A stretch of DNA of 64,000 nt, from contig WTXI01000011.1 in NCBI GenBank assembly GCA_022376515.1, positions 1 to 64,000 on the forward strand, written 5' to 3'. The stretch is from Lactifluus volemus (lineage: Eukaryota > Basidiomycota > Agaricomycetes > Russulales > Russulaceae). Numbering within the stretch: the first letter of the stretch is position 1; every line of letters begins with the position of its first letter. The translations under genes were made by a program, and so were the position numbers. Positions 9,543-22,329 of this stretch are shown piece after piece. The notes below the pieces were generated by a model. That model was given only the letters and a program-made list of their open reading frames with translations, had not been told where the DNA came from and did not search any database.

Positions 9543-10769
9543 ATCACAGGGGGGGCTTTGGGGGCTTTGCAACAGGAATTTCGCGAACTTGAACTTCTTG
9601 ATGATATTACAATGCTATGTTTTCAAAACAAATTGCCATTAAAAGTTGCAATGGCAGACTGTAGGAAGACACTCATTGCTCTCTTTAGGAAAGAAAAGGG
9701 TTCACATTATATGCTGTGTAAATTACACAAGGCTTTGAGGTGGAATAAACGCAATCCATTTTTCAAATGTAATGAGTCACATAATGGAGAAATCAAATGG
9801 AAAATTATAAGATCTCTGTCAGTGAAAAATAAATCAGAATCATTGGAAGGCATTGTACATGAAGGGAGAATAGTTACGTCTGCATCAGTGACAGTGGAGA
9901 ATGTCAAACAACTTTCAATATACGATTTTTGTGCCAATGGACAAAAGAACATTAAAAGGTGACAGTCTATCGATTCTGATGCATCACAAATATGAACGAA
10001 AAGGCTCAAAGGAAGTGTATCTGATATGGAAAACTATGTGTCTTCAGAATCATTTGTTCCCATTGGTTTACAATGGTGGAATAATAGCTGTGTGTATAAT
10101 GCAATACTTATAATACTCTTCAATGTTTGGCATGAAAACCCAGAGACAATATTGTGTGCATGGAATGAACTGGGCAATGAACATCTTGATTTTTTGATCA
10201 CTGCATTTGAATTACATATTCATTATCATATGGGAATGAACTTTTATAATTTAGAGGAGATACAGGATTTCATGAGGCATTGGTTTGTGCGATTAGATGG
10301 TGAATTTGCATTTGGATGTTATACAAGTGTGCATGCTATCATGAATTGTTTGTTAATTTCTCCGTTCCCTGTTATGAAGTCACTCATTATGTGTCCTAAT
10401 AACCATGAAGTGAACAAGGATGAACACTCATCTAATTCATGTGAGATTATGATGCATGCTGCACCCGCATATTATTCTGTACAACAATATATGGATAACT
10501 TTATTACCCTATCGTCTTCTGTATATCATGGATGTGACAAAACTTTGATCCATTCATTTTTATTTATATTTCACCCACCTATACTAGCAATTGAATTATG
10601 GGAAGGATTACATGCATTAGACATTGTTTTGAATATTGAAGTGAGTGGTTCATTCTGCCAGTACAATTTGTGTGGAGTAATCTACTTTTCATGTGAACAC
10701 TTCATGTCAAGGATTATAACTAATAATGGAATAATATGGTTTCATGACAGAATATTCACAGGAAGTTGA
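9543..10769 (+). pseudogene. Pif1-like helicase C-terminus with USP-like cysteine-protease domain
   Basis: The helicase tail reads TGGALGALQQEF and RELELLDDIT, then a degraded linker with stops near 9960-9995. An open frame from 10026 to 10769 (247 codons) follows. It has VPIGLQWWNNSCVYNA with Cys22, and near the end GVIYFSCEHF with His225 and IIWFHD with Asp241. An N-S-C-x-Y-N-A box plus a late His and Asp resembles ubiquitin-specific or related papain-fold proteases. Basidiomycete Pif1-like genes often end in such a domain. The protease part is uninterrupted, but the whole gene is split by three transposons and several stops. Protease activity is inference from the motif layout. Confidence 0.75.
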
Positions 10770-11304
10770 TTGATTCATGAGCCGATGAATATATAATTCC
10801 TGTAACTGATTCTATTTTGGCGATATATGTTTGTGATATGTATATTGTCTAAAATAAAGTGCTGAAAACCATTAATGGATAATCTGTACATCAAAGAAGG
10901 GGGGGGGGGGGAGTTAACAAATTTTGAAGCCCAAATCATCCTTGATACCATCAACCCACCATTGTGGGATTTGAACCATTGTTTCATGTTTTACTCTTTC
11001 ATTAGCATAGTATAAAAAGTAGTGCATGTCATGGGACAGTTCCGCAATGTCAAATAATAAGATGATCCATCTGGCCTGTTATTGCGATGTAAATGATCCA
11101 GTAATGAAGCTTAACGAAGTTAGAGAATCTACTAAAGGATCCACTTGTCATATGATAAAACATATTATTCATGTTGAGTAATTGAAATTGAAGGTTTATT
11201 TAATTCTGGACACGTTCTCATTTAAACATGACACAGTGTAGAAATAACATAGTACATTTTTGATGTTGTTTTTATACACAGAATACCCTATAACCAAAGC
11301 TAAC
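10770..11304. other. AT-rich spacer, no gene seen
   Basis: This stretch holds a run of about 13 G residues at 10901-10913 and a B-box-like GGTTCAAATCC on the minus strand near 10965-10976 without a convincing A box. Nothing else is recognised. Confidence 0.6.
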
Positions 11305-12071
11305 TGTCAAGGCTCAGAGGGGCCTTGGCACACAATGTGTGCTATGACAGTGATTGAGGAGAGCTGAACATGGCACTAAGCCTCAGCATGATGAGGATCA
11401 CACAAGTTCTTCCCTTGGCTTTACTATAGAGGAGAGCGTCGCGCTGACGGATGCACTCTACTGTATCGTTAAAGAAGAGGTCAAGGGTAATCACAAGATG
11501 AGACTAAGTCTTGGATGACAATGGTCAGGAGGTCTGACTTAAAGGGGCAAGAAGGGAAGAGGGTTCAACTAGTCTGATTGCAGATGAAGCGAAGTCTAAG
11601 GAGACAAGCTACAACGGACTGGTTTATATACTCCTAGGGTGTGATGCTGAGTCATAGAGTCCCAGGCGTGTCATGGTGTGACACGCCTTGTAAATAATAC
11701 ATCGTAGATTGGATGGAGAAACTACGGAGATCTACAGAGATACTTCGGAAAGATCCAGAGATCCATATCATAGACTGTCTCGGAACAAAGCGAAAAGATA
11801 CCCACAATCACATGCGGTAAATACATAAGACGATCACATGCCAAACTAGTGTTGCTGCAGCTCGAGCCGGTCATTTTCGACAAATTGTGATATAGCTTCA
11901 AATAAAATAGATAAAACTCTGAAAATATTTGAGCACATAGATCACCCTACAAGCCGGGGGATCTATGTGCTCAAATATTTTCAGAGTTTTATCTATTTTA
12001 TTTGAAGCTATATCACAATTTGTCGAAAATGACTGGTTTGAGCTGCAGCAACACTATGCCAAACCATAACA
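11305..12071 (-). mobile_element. Solo LTR of a second family with nested MITE
   Basis: On the minus strand it starts TGTTATGG and ends CCTTGACA, and it is flanked by CTAAC on both sides (11300-11304, 12072-12076). A minus-strand TATATAAACC near 11625-11634 is a plausible TATA box. A 210 bp hAT MITE (11847-12056) lies inside near the LTR 5' end; without it and its duplication the LTR is about 549 bp. No internal retrotransposon sequence adjoins it. Confidence 0.85.
11847..12056. mobile_element. hAT MITE with ~90 bp palindromic arms
   Basis: The termini TAGTGTTGCTGCAGC and GCTGCAGCAACACTA are inverted, and the 8 bp duplication TGCCAAAC flanks the element (11839-11846, 12057-12064). The arms are almost fully complementary for about 90 bp around a loop of about 17 bp (ACCCTACAAGCCGGGGG), so a transcript would form a long hairpin. 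The terminal sequence is shared with the 100 bp MITE at 47241-47340. Confidence 0.93.
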
Positions 12072-12339
12072 CTAACTATCATTTTGGCAGTTGTACATAT
12101 GATAGTTTCAATATATATATGAGAGAACTTGGAAATGCCATACAAAGTAATGGCCCACTAGCTCAAGTATGCTGAATTGTGGACCGCATGGCTTGGATGG
12201 GTTTATTCGATTCTTGAAGCATTTTGTTGTCAAAAGAGGTCTTGAAGCGGCATTGTTTGAAACCAAAGTACAGATGCTCATTAGTGAGCTAGAAAGACAG
12301 TAAGTGTGTATGCCTTGTCAAGCAGCAATGGGCACTCAC

Positions 12340-15300
12340 ACAACAAGCCAGGTATCTGAGTCCCTTGCTGAGTCCTCCAGATTTGGCCAGCCCAAGAACA
12401 AGCCCAAGGACATCCCAGTCTTCAGAAGTAATTGATGTTGATAGCCTAGACTCAGATGGGGAAGGTCAAGGGGGTGTTGTCCAAGTCCAAGGGCAAGTTG
12501 AGTGGCAAGTCCAACCACGGGCCACGGCTGCAAAACATCCATGCAAGTGCCCATGTTGGGGCATTTGCGTCCCATTCCCAGATGGGAAGAGCCCTCATAT
12601 GTCATATCTGTTTGGCCTACACCATGAGCGGTTCATGCCATGGAATTACTGGACAAGTGATGATGCATCCCACATACAATCAAAGTTATATAAGAACGTA
12701 ACGTGAAATGAGCATGAGGCCTGTGAAGAGTGCGAAAATCTCACCTCAAGTACCCTTTACATGGGGATCATGGACAGAATCAAGTATGGTGCACACGAGA
12801 ATATTCCCCTTGTTTACCATGAAGTTGGTGGGCTTGCAACTATCGTAAGGCACAAACAAGACCACATTGAAACCCTGCGTATGACGAAGCTCAATGACAG
12901 TCGAAAGTTGCTAGGAAAGATGGGAGCGTTAGAAGACCACAAGTAATGGGTGCTGGCTGTAGCGAGTGGGCGTGTCGATCGTGTGGCCTTGCTGGTACAG
13001 GCAGGATTAAATCACAGGACAGGGATCAAGGCTCTCATTCAACAGTACGAGTGTGTAGCAGACAGGCTTTACCAACCCAGAGGTTACTCTAAGGACGACA
13101 TCATGCGTTCAATTGTCCTTCTTCAGCTAGGGGGAGCCTGCGTTGCTGAGTTTGCCCACCAGTCCTTGTCCTTGCCAAGTCTCACAACAATTCGGTGCAA
13201 TATAGTCTTGCACACACTGGTGGTGTCACCTTCCTTCCCTACTCTTGCTGAGATTGAAGCAAATCTTCGATCATGCTATACTGCTTGGGATTCAATCTGT
13301 GAAAGCCACTCTGGGCCAGGACTCAGACTCAGACTCAGACTCGGAGGGGGCACTCAAAAAATTATACATGAAGTCATTATGCTGGATGAGCTAGCGACAG
13401 AGAAGCGCGTCCGATGGGATGATTCAACGAACAAATTTCTGGGGACATGCTGTGAACACAATCACAATATTCCCTTGGACTTTACCTCAGAAAGGAAGCT
13501 TGATATTCTATGCGATGCCATTGTGCACGACCAGGTACACCTTGCATCGGAGGTACGCAGTGCTGTTGTACTCAGGCTCGGCTTCATAACTGATATAACG
13601 ACGTACCTTCATGTCCACATTTCACACAGGCAACTGTTACGGCAATAGGTGCATTATCACCCAAGCCAAGGGAATATGCCACCCTGCCAATACTGCTCTC
13701 AGGTACCTGCAAAGCCGAAACGGGCAAGCAGCACGCAAATCTGATCAAAGCTGTTCTTGAGGTCTGCATGAAACATAGCACAAGAAATAACACACTTTAT
13801 AGGACGGTCTGCATTGCATCTGATGGTGAAGCAAAGTGTGGCGATGCTCTGGTACTTGTCACCATGTCATCTGTGCTCAATTGAAGCTCCCCAATTTATG
13901 CACAGCTCCATCCCCTTGAGCTCATGAATTTCCTTGTGGGGCCTGATGACATTATGGCTGATAAGGATTTCAAACATGTCATCAAACGTCAATGTAATGT
14001 TCTGATGCAGAATAAGGGGATCGAAATTCAAGGCTTTTGTATTACCCCCACCACACTCCGCATTCACCTGGGCTCCAATGGTGTTGCGCCTCATCGCATA
14101 CAATCGCTCCTCAATCCAAACGACAAACAAGACGTCATCCTTGCATACTCTCTATTGAAGGAAGTGTGGTCCCTTCCTCCACCACCTCCTGGCTCAGACC
14201 CTGTCTTCTCACACACCCAGGAAGCGCTCAATATCTATGGCAATTTCGCACGCCACTTAATCATGCCGTATATTCAGATCAATCTCAATCTTTGCGCCCA
14301 GCTCACCCATCTAAGTGCTGCCTAGTGTTTTAAGGTCCAGTCTACTAGACCGGAAAATAGACTGAAACTTAACTGAACCTAACTGGAAAAGACCGGACCA
14401 TCAGTTACAGTTACAATCAGTTAAGTTAAAGGTTACAAGGTTTTTGAAAAACTCATTTAACTGATAAAAACTGGTTAAGACCAGTTAAGACCAGTTTTCT
14501 GGCATCCCCTACCTGTTAGCTACTTGCCCATACAAAAATCTCATGAATCTGATAAAAACTGACTGACATATGATCAAAACAATCTTTATGAGCATTTACT
14601 GAAACTGTCCTTAAAAGATATTATCATAAGTCTCTCAATTGTTGGCCAAATTTGATGAACCATGGCTTGATTTGATCACACAACTTTGGGGGATATTATT
14701 TTGCTGATGTCAACCAGTTATAACTTGCAAAAAATCCAGTTATGATCAGTCATGACCAGTTATAATCAGTCATAACCAGTTATCAGTTAAGACCAGTTAA
14801 AACTGGTTAACCGGACCGATTTTAACCGGTTACTTACAGTCTATCCATTTCTGGACAAAAAGACCGAACTTAACCGGACCTTAAAACAGTTAAGGTTTCA
14901 GTCTATCCATTTTTGGACCAAAAAACCGAACCTAACTGGACCTTAAAGCACTAGTGCTGCCGCTCATCTTACCTTCTTTTTGTTCAGGGATAACTTGGCC
15001 CGCACTCGATTCATACCTACTCAGTCCTATGTTGACATCATGATCATGATCAAGAATGTGTACTTCTGTGTCACAAAAATGAAGGTTGATAACCCCACAG
15101 ACAACTTTTATTTAATCCTACTAGGGACTGATCGCCTGGAGACCTTCTTTGGTCTCGTTCGCATGGCTGTCGGCACTGATGTGAATGTGGATACCCTACA
15201 ACTTGGTAGCCGCGTGTCTGGACTTATAGAAGTGGCTGCTATTCTTGCCGAGCACCCAGAATGGGACCATGGTACTCATCGCCTCACACTTCCTGTTATC

Positions 15301-17760
15301 TCCCAACATGATGGTGAAATATTGTCCAAGGTCGATCATATCACCCCCATGAGTTAGGAAGGTGATGTCTCTGTTGCTAAAGTAAACCTGCACACTTGCT
15401 AGCTCCTTGGGCGTAGTAAAGCAGTTGAACTTATCCCTGAGCTTGGGCCAGCATTAATGGATCTCACTGCCAGTGACTCCAAGTCGTTCTATGACATCCT
15501 TGCACCACTTGAGCAACCACTTGTCAACCAATATGATGACAACGATGAGTACGACACTACTGTGTTGTCAGGTAGTTCTCAATCTGTCAACTTGAAGGAC
15601 GATCTAGTGGTGTCACCAGGGCATCCATACACACATAACGGCGATATTGAGGATGCGATTGCCAATGAACTGCCTCGAAACCAAGTCACATCGGATATTA
15701 CAATTCAGGGTGAGAAGACATCAAAGGCAAGGGCGCTCTGATGATAAATGGAATATAATGCTACCCGGTCATCCACCGATCGTCTAAAGCGTGTCCAACA
15801 GTTGCCATGCTTTGAAACGGCAAGCTCAGATTCTCTGGTACTGAATGAGAGCGTCTTAGGGGCCCCTTCCCTCCGTATTGGAAACCCTATTGCTGTACTT
15901 GTCCAATCTGGGGAGCTCATTGTCTTAGCTGTTGCTCAGATCAATCGGATCAGGTTCGCAGGCAGAGACAACCTTGAGGAACTCCCTCTGCATCTACTTG
16001 GCAATCCAAGCGCAGCTGTGGATTTCCAAGTCCTTTGTCTTCATCCAGCGACAGTTGAAGATGATCCAACACAGGTCCATGATTGGTGCTGGTCCTGATA
16101 TATGGATGAACTATGTGACAATGTCCAGGGTGACTACATTCACCCTATTAATCCCTCAATATCTGTGCAGAAGCCTGGAACACCACTGTTTCTCTTTCAG
16201 AGCACTTTCTTGGTTACCTTGTCCTGTACTTTCTTCGAGGAGCTCTGCCCACAAGACTGCTGGAAACTACCAAAGGTCAAAGTGTCTAAACACTTTCCAT
16301 ATCAAAGCTCTGGTGAGTTTGATCTTTTCTCGACTTGAATCTCAAGTTACACACGTTAACTAGCATGACATTACAGTAGAAAGCGCATGCTTCGTGTGCG
16401 AAGCAGCAGGGGAATCAAACAGTGTGAGTGTAGGAGAGTCTAGTGACTGTTCACAATGTGGCCCCTCTGCTCTCCTAAACTGGCAAAAACCTCAGCGCAT
16501 CCTTGAACACATGGCTGCACATGCTCTATTCAACCCAACATTGAATTCTTCAGAAGAGCGATGTAGCCTATGCCTTCAGCCAGCTCCTATGTGTCAAATA
16601 TATATCAAAAAGGGTCGAGGCAAGAAAGGGAGCATATCTATTGACCAAAAGTGATCTTCATGTCCAAATCTTGTCCGGTTTAACTATGCGAGCACTGCGA
16701 CATCATATGAGTCCTCTTCATGCTCTAATGTACCAGCTGTATGCATGCTTTGTCCAGATGGTAGCCCTGTGGTCTGGACATACAGCCTTCATGCACATTA
16801 TCGCATGCGCCACCGATTGGCTTCTACAGCTCATTTTCCCTCTCAAGTGTTACTTGCCTGGTCTGAAACAGATGGTATGAAACGTATTTGGAATGCACGC
16901 TTCACCGTCAAAGCCTGTAAGAAGTGCCGAGTCGTCCCCTCCCTCCAGATCTCAGATGCCCACCGGCCCCATGTTCCTTTGAAAAGGCAAGTGTCATCTT
17001 AAAGCAAATTACAATAGATTGCACACTCATGAACACTACCAGACCAGACACCATGTCTGATACTAATGACCAAGCTGATGACTCAGAAGATGATGACACT
17101 ATGATTTGGGAGGACTTGCAATTGGATTCAGATGGGGAGGGCAGTGACAATTTGGACCGCGATTCAAGTTCTAGTATGTGGAAGCTTGAAGCGATTCAAA
17201 TCTATTAGTGTCTTATCCCTTGCTTAATTCATGTTTTGACAGCCCCACCTACCCCAGCTACATCATTGCCTGCAGCTGCAGCAAGCATGGCCCCTTACGT
17301 GGCCTGAGCCTCTTCACCTCTGTCCAAGCCCATCGCGGCACCCACTTCTCCATCTTCTCTAGCCCGAACCAAGTCCTGAAGCCCCCTTTCAAGTAAGCGT
17401 CCTGATGCTGTTGTAGCGATAGGTTCAAGCTCCACTGTCTCCAAGACAAGCTTTGGTCCCCCACACAAGCCCCCACATATCCCTCGGGCTTGGACTTCAG
17501 GGCAAGCTTCAGGGGAAGGTGAAGGGATTGGCACTAGAAATTCACAACAGCTTGGAAAGCGAAAAGCAAATGTTATCAATCTCAATGCTTGTATCTGTGG
17601 GATAACAATCTCAGATGAGGAGATTGAAGAAAACATAAACGTTATGAGGTGTTATGTACAGGGGTGTGAGACAGTCTGGGTATGTCCAGCTGAGCTTCAG
17701 TACTCCAGTCTTTGTGCATCTAGACTCATAACAAATATTCATAGTTTCATCAACACTGTA
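12340..17760 (+). pseudogene. Long transposase-like and zinc-finger pseudogene (basidiomycete-type)
   Basis: Blocks in different plus frames read as one protein: WTSDDASHIQSK, SIVLLQLGGACVAEFAHQSL, LPSLTTIRCNIVLHTL, FVGPDDIMADKDFKHVIKRQ, LLNPNDKQDVILAYSLL and then, across a hAT insertion, YLILLGTDRLETFFGLVR, HPEWDHGTHRL, CSLCLQPAPMC, CSNVPAVCMLCPDGSPVVWT with HxxxxH, and last CICGITISDEE with MRCYVQGCETVW, which resembles a PHD-type zinc finger. The DRLExxFGxVR block recalls the acidic region of P-element-like transposases, but that link is inference. I know such proteins only as repeated hypothetical proteins in agaricomycetes. Many stops and frameshifts make it non-functional. Confidence 0.65.
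14323..14953. mobile_element. Non-autonomous hAT element rich in AACCAGTT/ACCGG motifs
   Basis: The ends TAGTGTTTTAAGGTCC and GGACCTTAAAGCACTA are inverted and flanked by the 8 bp duplication GTGCTGCC (14315-14322, 14954-14961). The interior repeats TTAAGACCAGTTA and AACTGGTTAACCGG motifs in both orientations. It splits the host pseudogene between LSAA and AHLTFF. Related right ends occur at about 18495 and 58300. No transposase is present. Confidence 0.92.
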
Positions 17761-17769
17761 TGAACTACG

Positions 17770-18495
17770 ACTTTGCCCCAAGAAATATTGTTAACCGCAA
17801 AAAGACCAGTTTAAACCGGTTAAGACTGGTTATTGATCACGTGAGCTATCCCCCCTAATTTCCCTGCTTATTGCCTTGAATTCAGCCCTTGGTTCATCCA
17901 AAACGGTCAAGAACTGAGAAAGATACAACCAAATATATTTTAATACCATTATTTTTTCGTAATCAGAATAACATTGATTGTACTGCTTATAACTTGTGCT
18001 ACAAAATGTGGAGTACAGTTAGACATCATCCACAACATTGAGATAATGCACATAAACATCTGTACCTTGTATATTTCATTCCTTTAACAGCCCTGACAGG
18101 TTGTAAACTACATATCACAAACCACAACTGCAAACCACAAACTAATACATTGCACTTTTGTTTTGGCCATAACTTGGTCAATTCTTGATGGAATCCCTTA
18201 AAAATTGGATCACATGCCAGGGAATTACAATGTCTATCTTTCCCCATAATGGCTAAGTGTTCCGGGTAATATTTGTTGAGATACATATAGGTTTTATAGT
18301 ACAACAAATTTTATGACAAAAAACCGGTCTTAAGACTCTTAACTGGTCTTTTTTCGGTCTATTAACCACAAAAGACCAGTCTTAGTTGGTCAGGTTAGGT
18401 CCTCCCAACATCTGGGTCAGCCCTAGACCGGTTCTGGTTCCGGTCTACCCATCGTAGGGTCAAAAAACCGGACCGGACCGGACTTTCAAACACTA
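17770..18495. mobile_element. Decayed relative of the 14323 hAT element
   Basis: The right end GGACCGGACTTTCAAACACTA matches the inverted terminus of the 14323 element, and the interior carries the same ACCAGTTTAAACCGGTTAAGA motifs on both flanks. No matching left terminus or 8 bp duplication could be found, so the left boundary is approximate. It follows directly on the last recognisable codons of the transposase-like pseudogene. Confidence 0.6.
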
Positions 18496-18732
18496 TATGG
18501 GTTTGATCAGTGGATAAGCATTATCGATGGCAATTACAATCTACAGGAAGCTTGTATTCCATCTCTCCTGGGTTTTATGTGTCATCAATTGTTGACGATC
18601 GTGAACCTTTCATTGTTTCGTGAAAGAAGTTTATTGGGCAAATATTTTTTTTTTGGTGAGGGGGGGGGGTCTCATCGTCAGTTATTGTCACGTGAACTTC
18701 TGGTTCACCAGGGTTACAGCATCTACAATCTG

Positions 18733-18869
18733 TGTTACGGAATGCAGGACAAGTTGGACCCTATGCTTCCCTAACTCACTTACTCATCCTGATGACATCC
18801 CTTCCACATGGTTCTTCTTGTGCTAACTGTTCTATTGTCTCGGTGTCCTATTGTCTGTCCCATTCTGTT
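18733..18869 (+). mobile_element. LTR fragment, TGTTACxGAATGCAGG family
   Basis: It begins TGTTACGGAATGCAGGACAAG and runs through TTGGACCCTATGCTTCC and CTATTGTC repeats, matching the first ~130 bp of the LTR at 63288-63805. It is cut at 18869, where another LTR begins, and does not resume after 19805, so it is truncated. Confidence 0.7.
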
Positions 18870-19805
18870 TGTCTCGGTTCGCAGGGACCGTGGCTCGAAG
18901 TGAGCGTCGTTCTGGTTGGCTATTTGCTGTGGCGAGTCGGACAAGACTAGCAACACCAAATAGTCGATTCTAGCACGCGCAGGCAAGGTCCTGTGTGGAG
19001 TAGACTTGACTGTGCGAACTCTGGGTGTCTGTATCACGCGAGACGGACTAGCGGACCGGCGCACGCGATGGTCGGAGTTACCGTTCCCAAAAGGGATAGA
19101 CGGTGGCAGATGGGTTAATGACGATGTGTAGGTTCAACCGCAACACAGGCGTGAGTGTAATTGGAATGCAAGAGATGCTCGCCTTCCAAGGACACTCGTG
19201 AGAGGTTGAACTAAGGTTCGAGGGCGGACGCGGGGTGAGAAGTGGGGACTACTTCTCACAGCGCGTTCGTATTAGGGTTCAGGCATCTGGGGACTTGTTT
19301 GCACGGAAATGGAACAAGTTCACAGATGTCTGATTGTGGCGCGAAGTACCTAGATCAAGGTACGAAGAGGGGATTCACAAGAAGAGAGGAGGAGATGCGA
19401 TGCGAGTGTGAGCAGGAGACAATGAACTGCGATTCTAGACGAAGCTGAAGCTGGGGCTTTAGCTCGTCTACAGGGCCCTATTTATGCGTACAGAGGGCCA
19501 GCCAACTATCCTACAAAGGTCACAGTACAGTAGCGAAGTCAAGACTATTGACTAAGGACCTGAGTCAGTTCTGATGACTCAAGAACTGACTCAGTGCGTC
19601 TGACTCAAGATCTGAGTCAAGAACGCTGACTCAAGATTTGAGTCATGATCCCTGAGTCAAGTACACATCCAAAACGGCGACGCACAGCCCCTAGAAGCGC
19701 AACAGAAGGGGCTGGCCAAAGAAAGGGATCCTAGGTCATAACACAAGTCGAAAATCAGATGGAGAACAGTAAGAAATGGGCCGGGCGGCCCGCATAACCG
19801 TAACA
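18870..19805 (-). mobile_element. Solo LTR (TGTTACGG family), copy 3
   Basis: It is nearly identical to copy 1 along its length and has the same minus orientation. On the plus strand it starts TGTCTCGG and ends CCGTAACA. Flanking 5 bp do not match (CTGTT against ATAAA), so the target duplication is lost or the copy was rearranged. It carries the eight TGASTCA sites. Confidence 0.88.
19561..19659 (-). promoter_or_regulatory. Cluster of eight TGASTCA sites in LTR copy 3
   Basis: The number and order are the same as in copies 1 and 2. The sites are intact even where neighbouring bases have changed. Confidence 0.6.
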
Positions 19806-20652
19806 ATAAAGAATGTAAGTGTTAATGTTCTCAAGTGATGTAATGCTACTTTGAGTCTGATTTGAACTCTAAGATGGTATTCATCAAGAAAACACATTCA
19901 GAACAATGCTGAGATTAATCATAGAAGTGAGACAGTCAGAGCAAAAGATGGCAAACTGAGAAATAGGAGTCTTTGTGGAAGAGAGTGATGCTCTGCATTG
20001 TGAAAGCTCAGGGCAAATCTTGAGTGGCAGAAGAACGTATTGTTCTTCTCAAGTACCACATTGGCTTGAATCTGTGGTCTTATGTGACTTTGTTCTTCTG
20101 GACAGATGTTGAGATCGACAGCCAGAGTAGATATAAACCGAACACTGTAGGGGCGGAAGTCAGTGGCAGATACCGAGCCCCTGTATGTGAGTGTTAATGG
20201 TCAGAGAGAAGGAGTAACTTGGGGTTGAACAGCAAGGTATTTTGGGAAAGACATAGTAGACTTTCTGTTCATTCTTGCAAGTGCACAATGACTGCTGCCA
20301 GTTCAAGTCACAGGGTGCAAAACATATGTTAATATTATTACGGTCATGCAGATCAACAACAATGTCAACATCAACGTCTGGAATGTGTCACTCCCTGTTA
20401 CCTTCACAGTCTCATCTGGCAGCCATTGATAGAATTGACACTTGTGAGAATTGAAATGGGACATACTTACATTATTCAGTTCACCAATCAAGGGTAACAA
20501 AGTAAACCAGTCTGGAAGGCTCGCACAGAACCTGACTCTACATGTGGTAGTGGAGTGTGGCCAAAATACATGGAATGTTGCAGATGGGAATCACTCATGT
20601 TATGCCCCTGAGTTGACCAGGTCACAATGGCTGTGGTGGTGGCCACTAAGAG
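19806..20652. other. Spacer, no gene recognised
   Basis: Mixed-composition sequence without a convincing frame or repeat. Short open stretches exist, but I could not match them to a family. Confidence 0.5.
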
Positions 20653-21070
20653 TGTTAAGGTTCCAAGTGGGACCTTTGTACGAAGTGTACGTTCGTTCGT
20701 AAAGTCAAGAGCGAGACTTGCAAGACGTGCAAGTCAAGATCAAAGGTTCGATAGAGATGAGACTTAGTAAACGACTAAGTCAAGAGCGTTTCAGAGGTCA
20801 AGGACTTTGGGCTGAATAAGACCAAAGTGTCAAGAAGTCGAAGAGCGTGATGTCAAGAGGGTTCTCTCAGGTCTGATGCTTCTGGGCAAGCAAGGTTCTA
20901 ATAGATAGAAGACTTGGATTGCGAAACAAAACTGAAACTTAAGGTCTCTAGGCAGAAAGTACAGGGTTTATATAGAGAAGAATGAGGCTATGTACACAGC
21001 CGTAAGGGCTGTGACCTTCGTACAGCTTTCAGGGTTTGAAACATGTTTCAGGAATCAGCAAGTCATCCTG
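20653..21070 (-). mobile_element. LTR-like sequence, minus-oriented member of a facing pair
   Basis: It starts TGTTAAGGTTCCAAGTGGG on the plus strand and matches the reverse complement of 23790-24209 through shared blocks: the CTTGACTTGCAxGTCTTGCAAG region, the CTCTGTACTTTCTGCC region and GAAACATGTTTC. GGGTTTATATAG here corresponds to a TATA box on the minus strand. The far boundary is unclear because similarity fades near the CAGGATGAC block at about 21055-21070. Confidence 0.7.
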
Positions 21071-22329
21071 TGCATGTGGCTGTTACTTGCAGCTGTACGG
21101 TGCTATGTGAGGCTGTATCGTGAGAGAAATAAGTAAGTGATCTGAAACAAGGCGATCGGCAGTCCATTCACATAAGCAAGGGAGTCATCAGAAATGAGTC
21201 AGCAGTCCGAAAATGTATAGTATGAGTCAGCAAACATGTGTCAGTCCATAACAAAGAGCCACAGAATGGCGACAAAAGCAACAATAGTAGATGGCAAGTG
21301 ACAGTGAGCATGGGACGTCCTTATAAATGCATGCAGTTCACGCTGGGTTGAACATGCTGCGATTGTGGACAGGTGCCAGTTGGACTGAAGATCTTGCATT
21401 GGTAAAAAGACAGCCCTCAGGTCAGATGCTGTGCCTGGCATGCAACATCCTGAACAGCAAGTGCAACATCACCATGAACAGCAAGCTCAGACTGAGTTGA
21501 ACACGTGGCGAATGATGATAGGGGCCACTAGCAGGCAACAGCCTGGCCAGAGTCTGCTAGATCATGACCAGTCAGGTGCACGACCCCCTGCCGACCAATG
21601 AGAGCCAGCTGACAGTGGCTGCAGCCTGCTTTGGTAAAAAGACAGCCCTCCTTTAATATAATAGATAACCACTTATCTGATAGAGGGGATTGTGGTGTAT
21701 GATCTTATAAGGAGTTATCTCTCTTAAATCATTTATTTCATTAGTTAATTAAGAAACATTGTCCTCTTTACGATAAATTATCAGTAAAAAGCCTTTTTAA
21801 ATGACTTTTTAGAAGCTTTTAAATGTTGAAACAATTCAATCTGTGACTTTTAGTAATAGTACTAATAATATTATTCACAGCCAAGAGGTCTTTCTAGGAA
21901 AATGACCTACAATTTAAAAAAGAAGGGTTTCATTACTACATTTAACTTAATGGCTGTAAATATTTGAAAACTAACACTGTTTTCATATGTTTGCAACTGA
22001 TTTAGACTATATTAGCTATAAGCTAATAGCATGCCAAGTTTGAGGTCATTTGAATAAGAATTACCCTTATTACATTTTGGTAAAGTTTTTTGAATGCTAT
22101 AACAAAACCCTTCTTATAGTAATCTGGATTAATTTAGATATATCTTATGATTGAGATATCCTTATAACATGTATAATATATTTCCAGAAAGCTGAGAACC
22201 ACACCTTTTAAATGATGCCCTAACCAATATCATAGGATGTTCACAGCAGGAGGTATATCAGTTTGGGGGTGAGGGTCAGTTTTATGAGAAGGGTTTTGGA
22301 AGTCACTGTAAAAAATAATAATGACTTAC
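21071..22329. other. AT-rich spacer, no gene recognised
   Basis: A short direct repeat, TTGGTAAAAAGACAGCCCTC, appears at about 21398 and again at about 21633. The rest is AT-rich with no frame I can support. Confidence 0.5.

Noticed and set aside
17770..18495. An 8 bp duplication for the second AACCAGTT-rich hAT element
   Set aside because: TATGGGTT follows the right end, but no matching octamer was found upstream, so the left end stays open.
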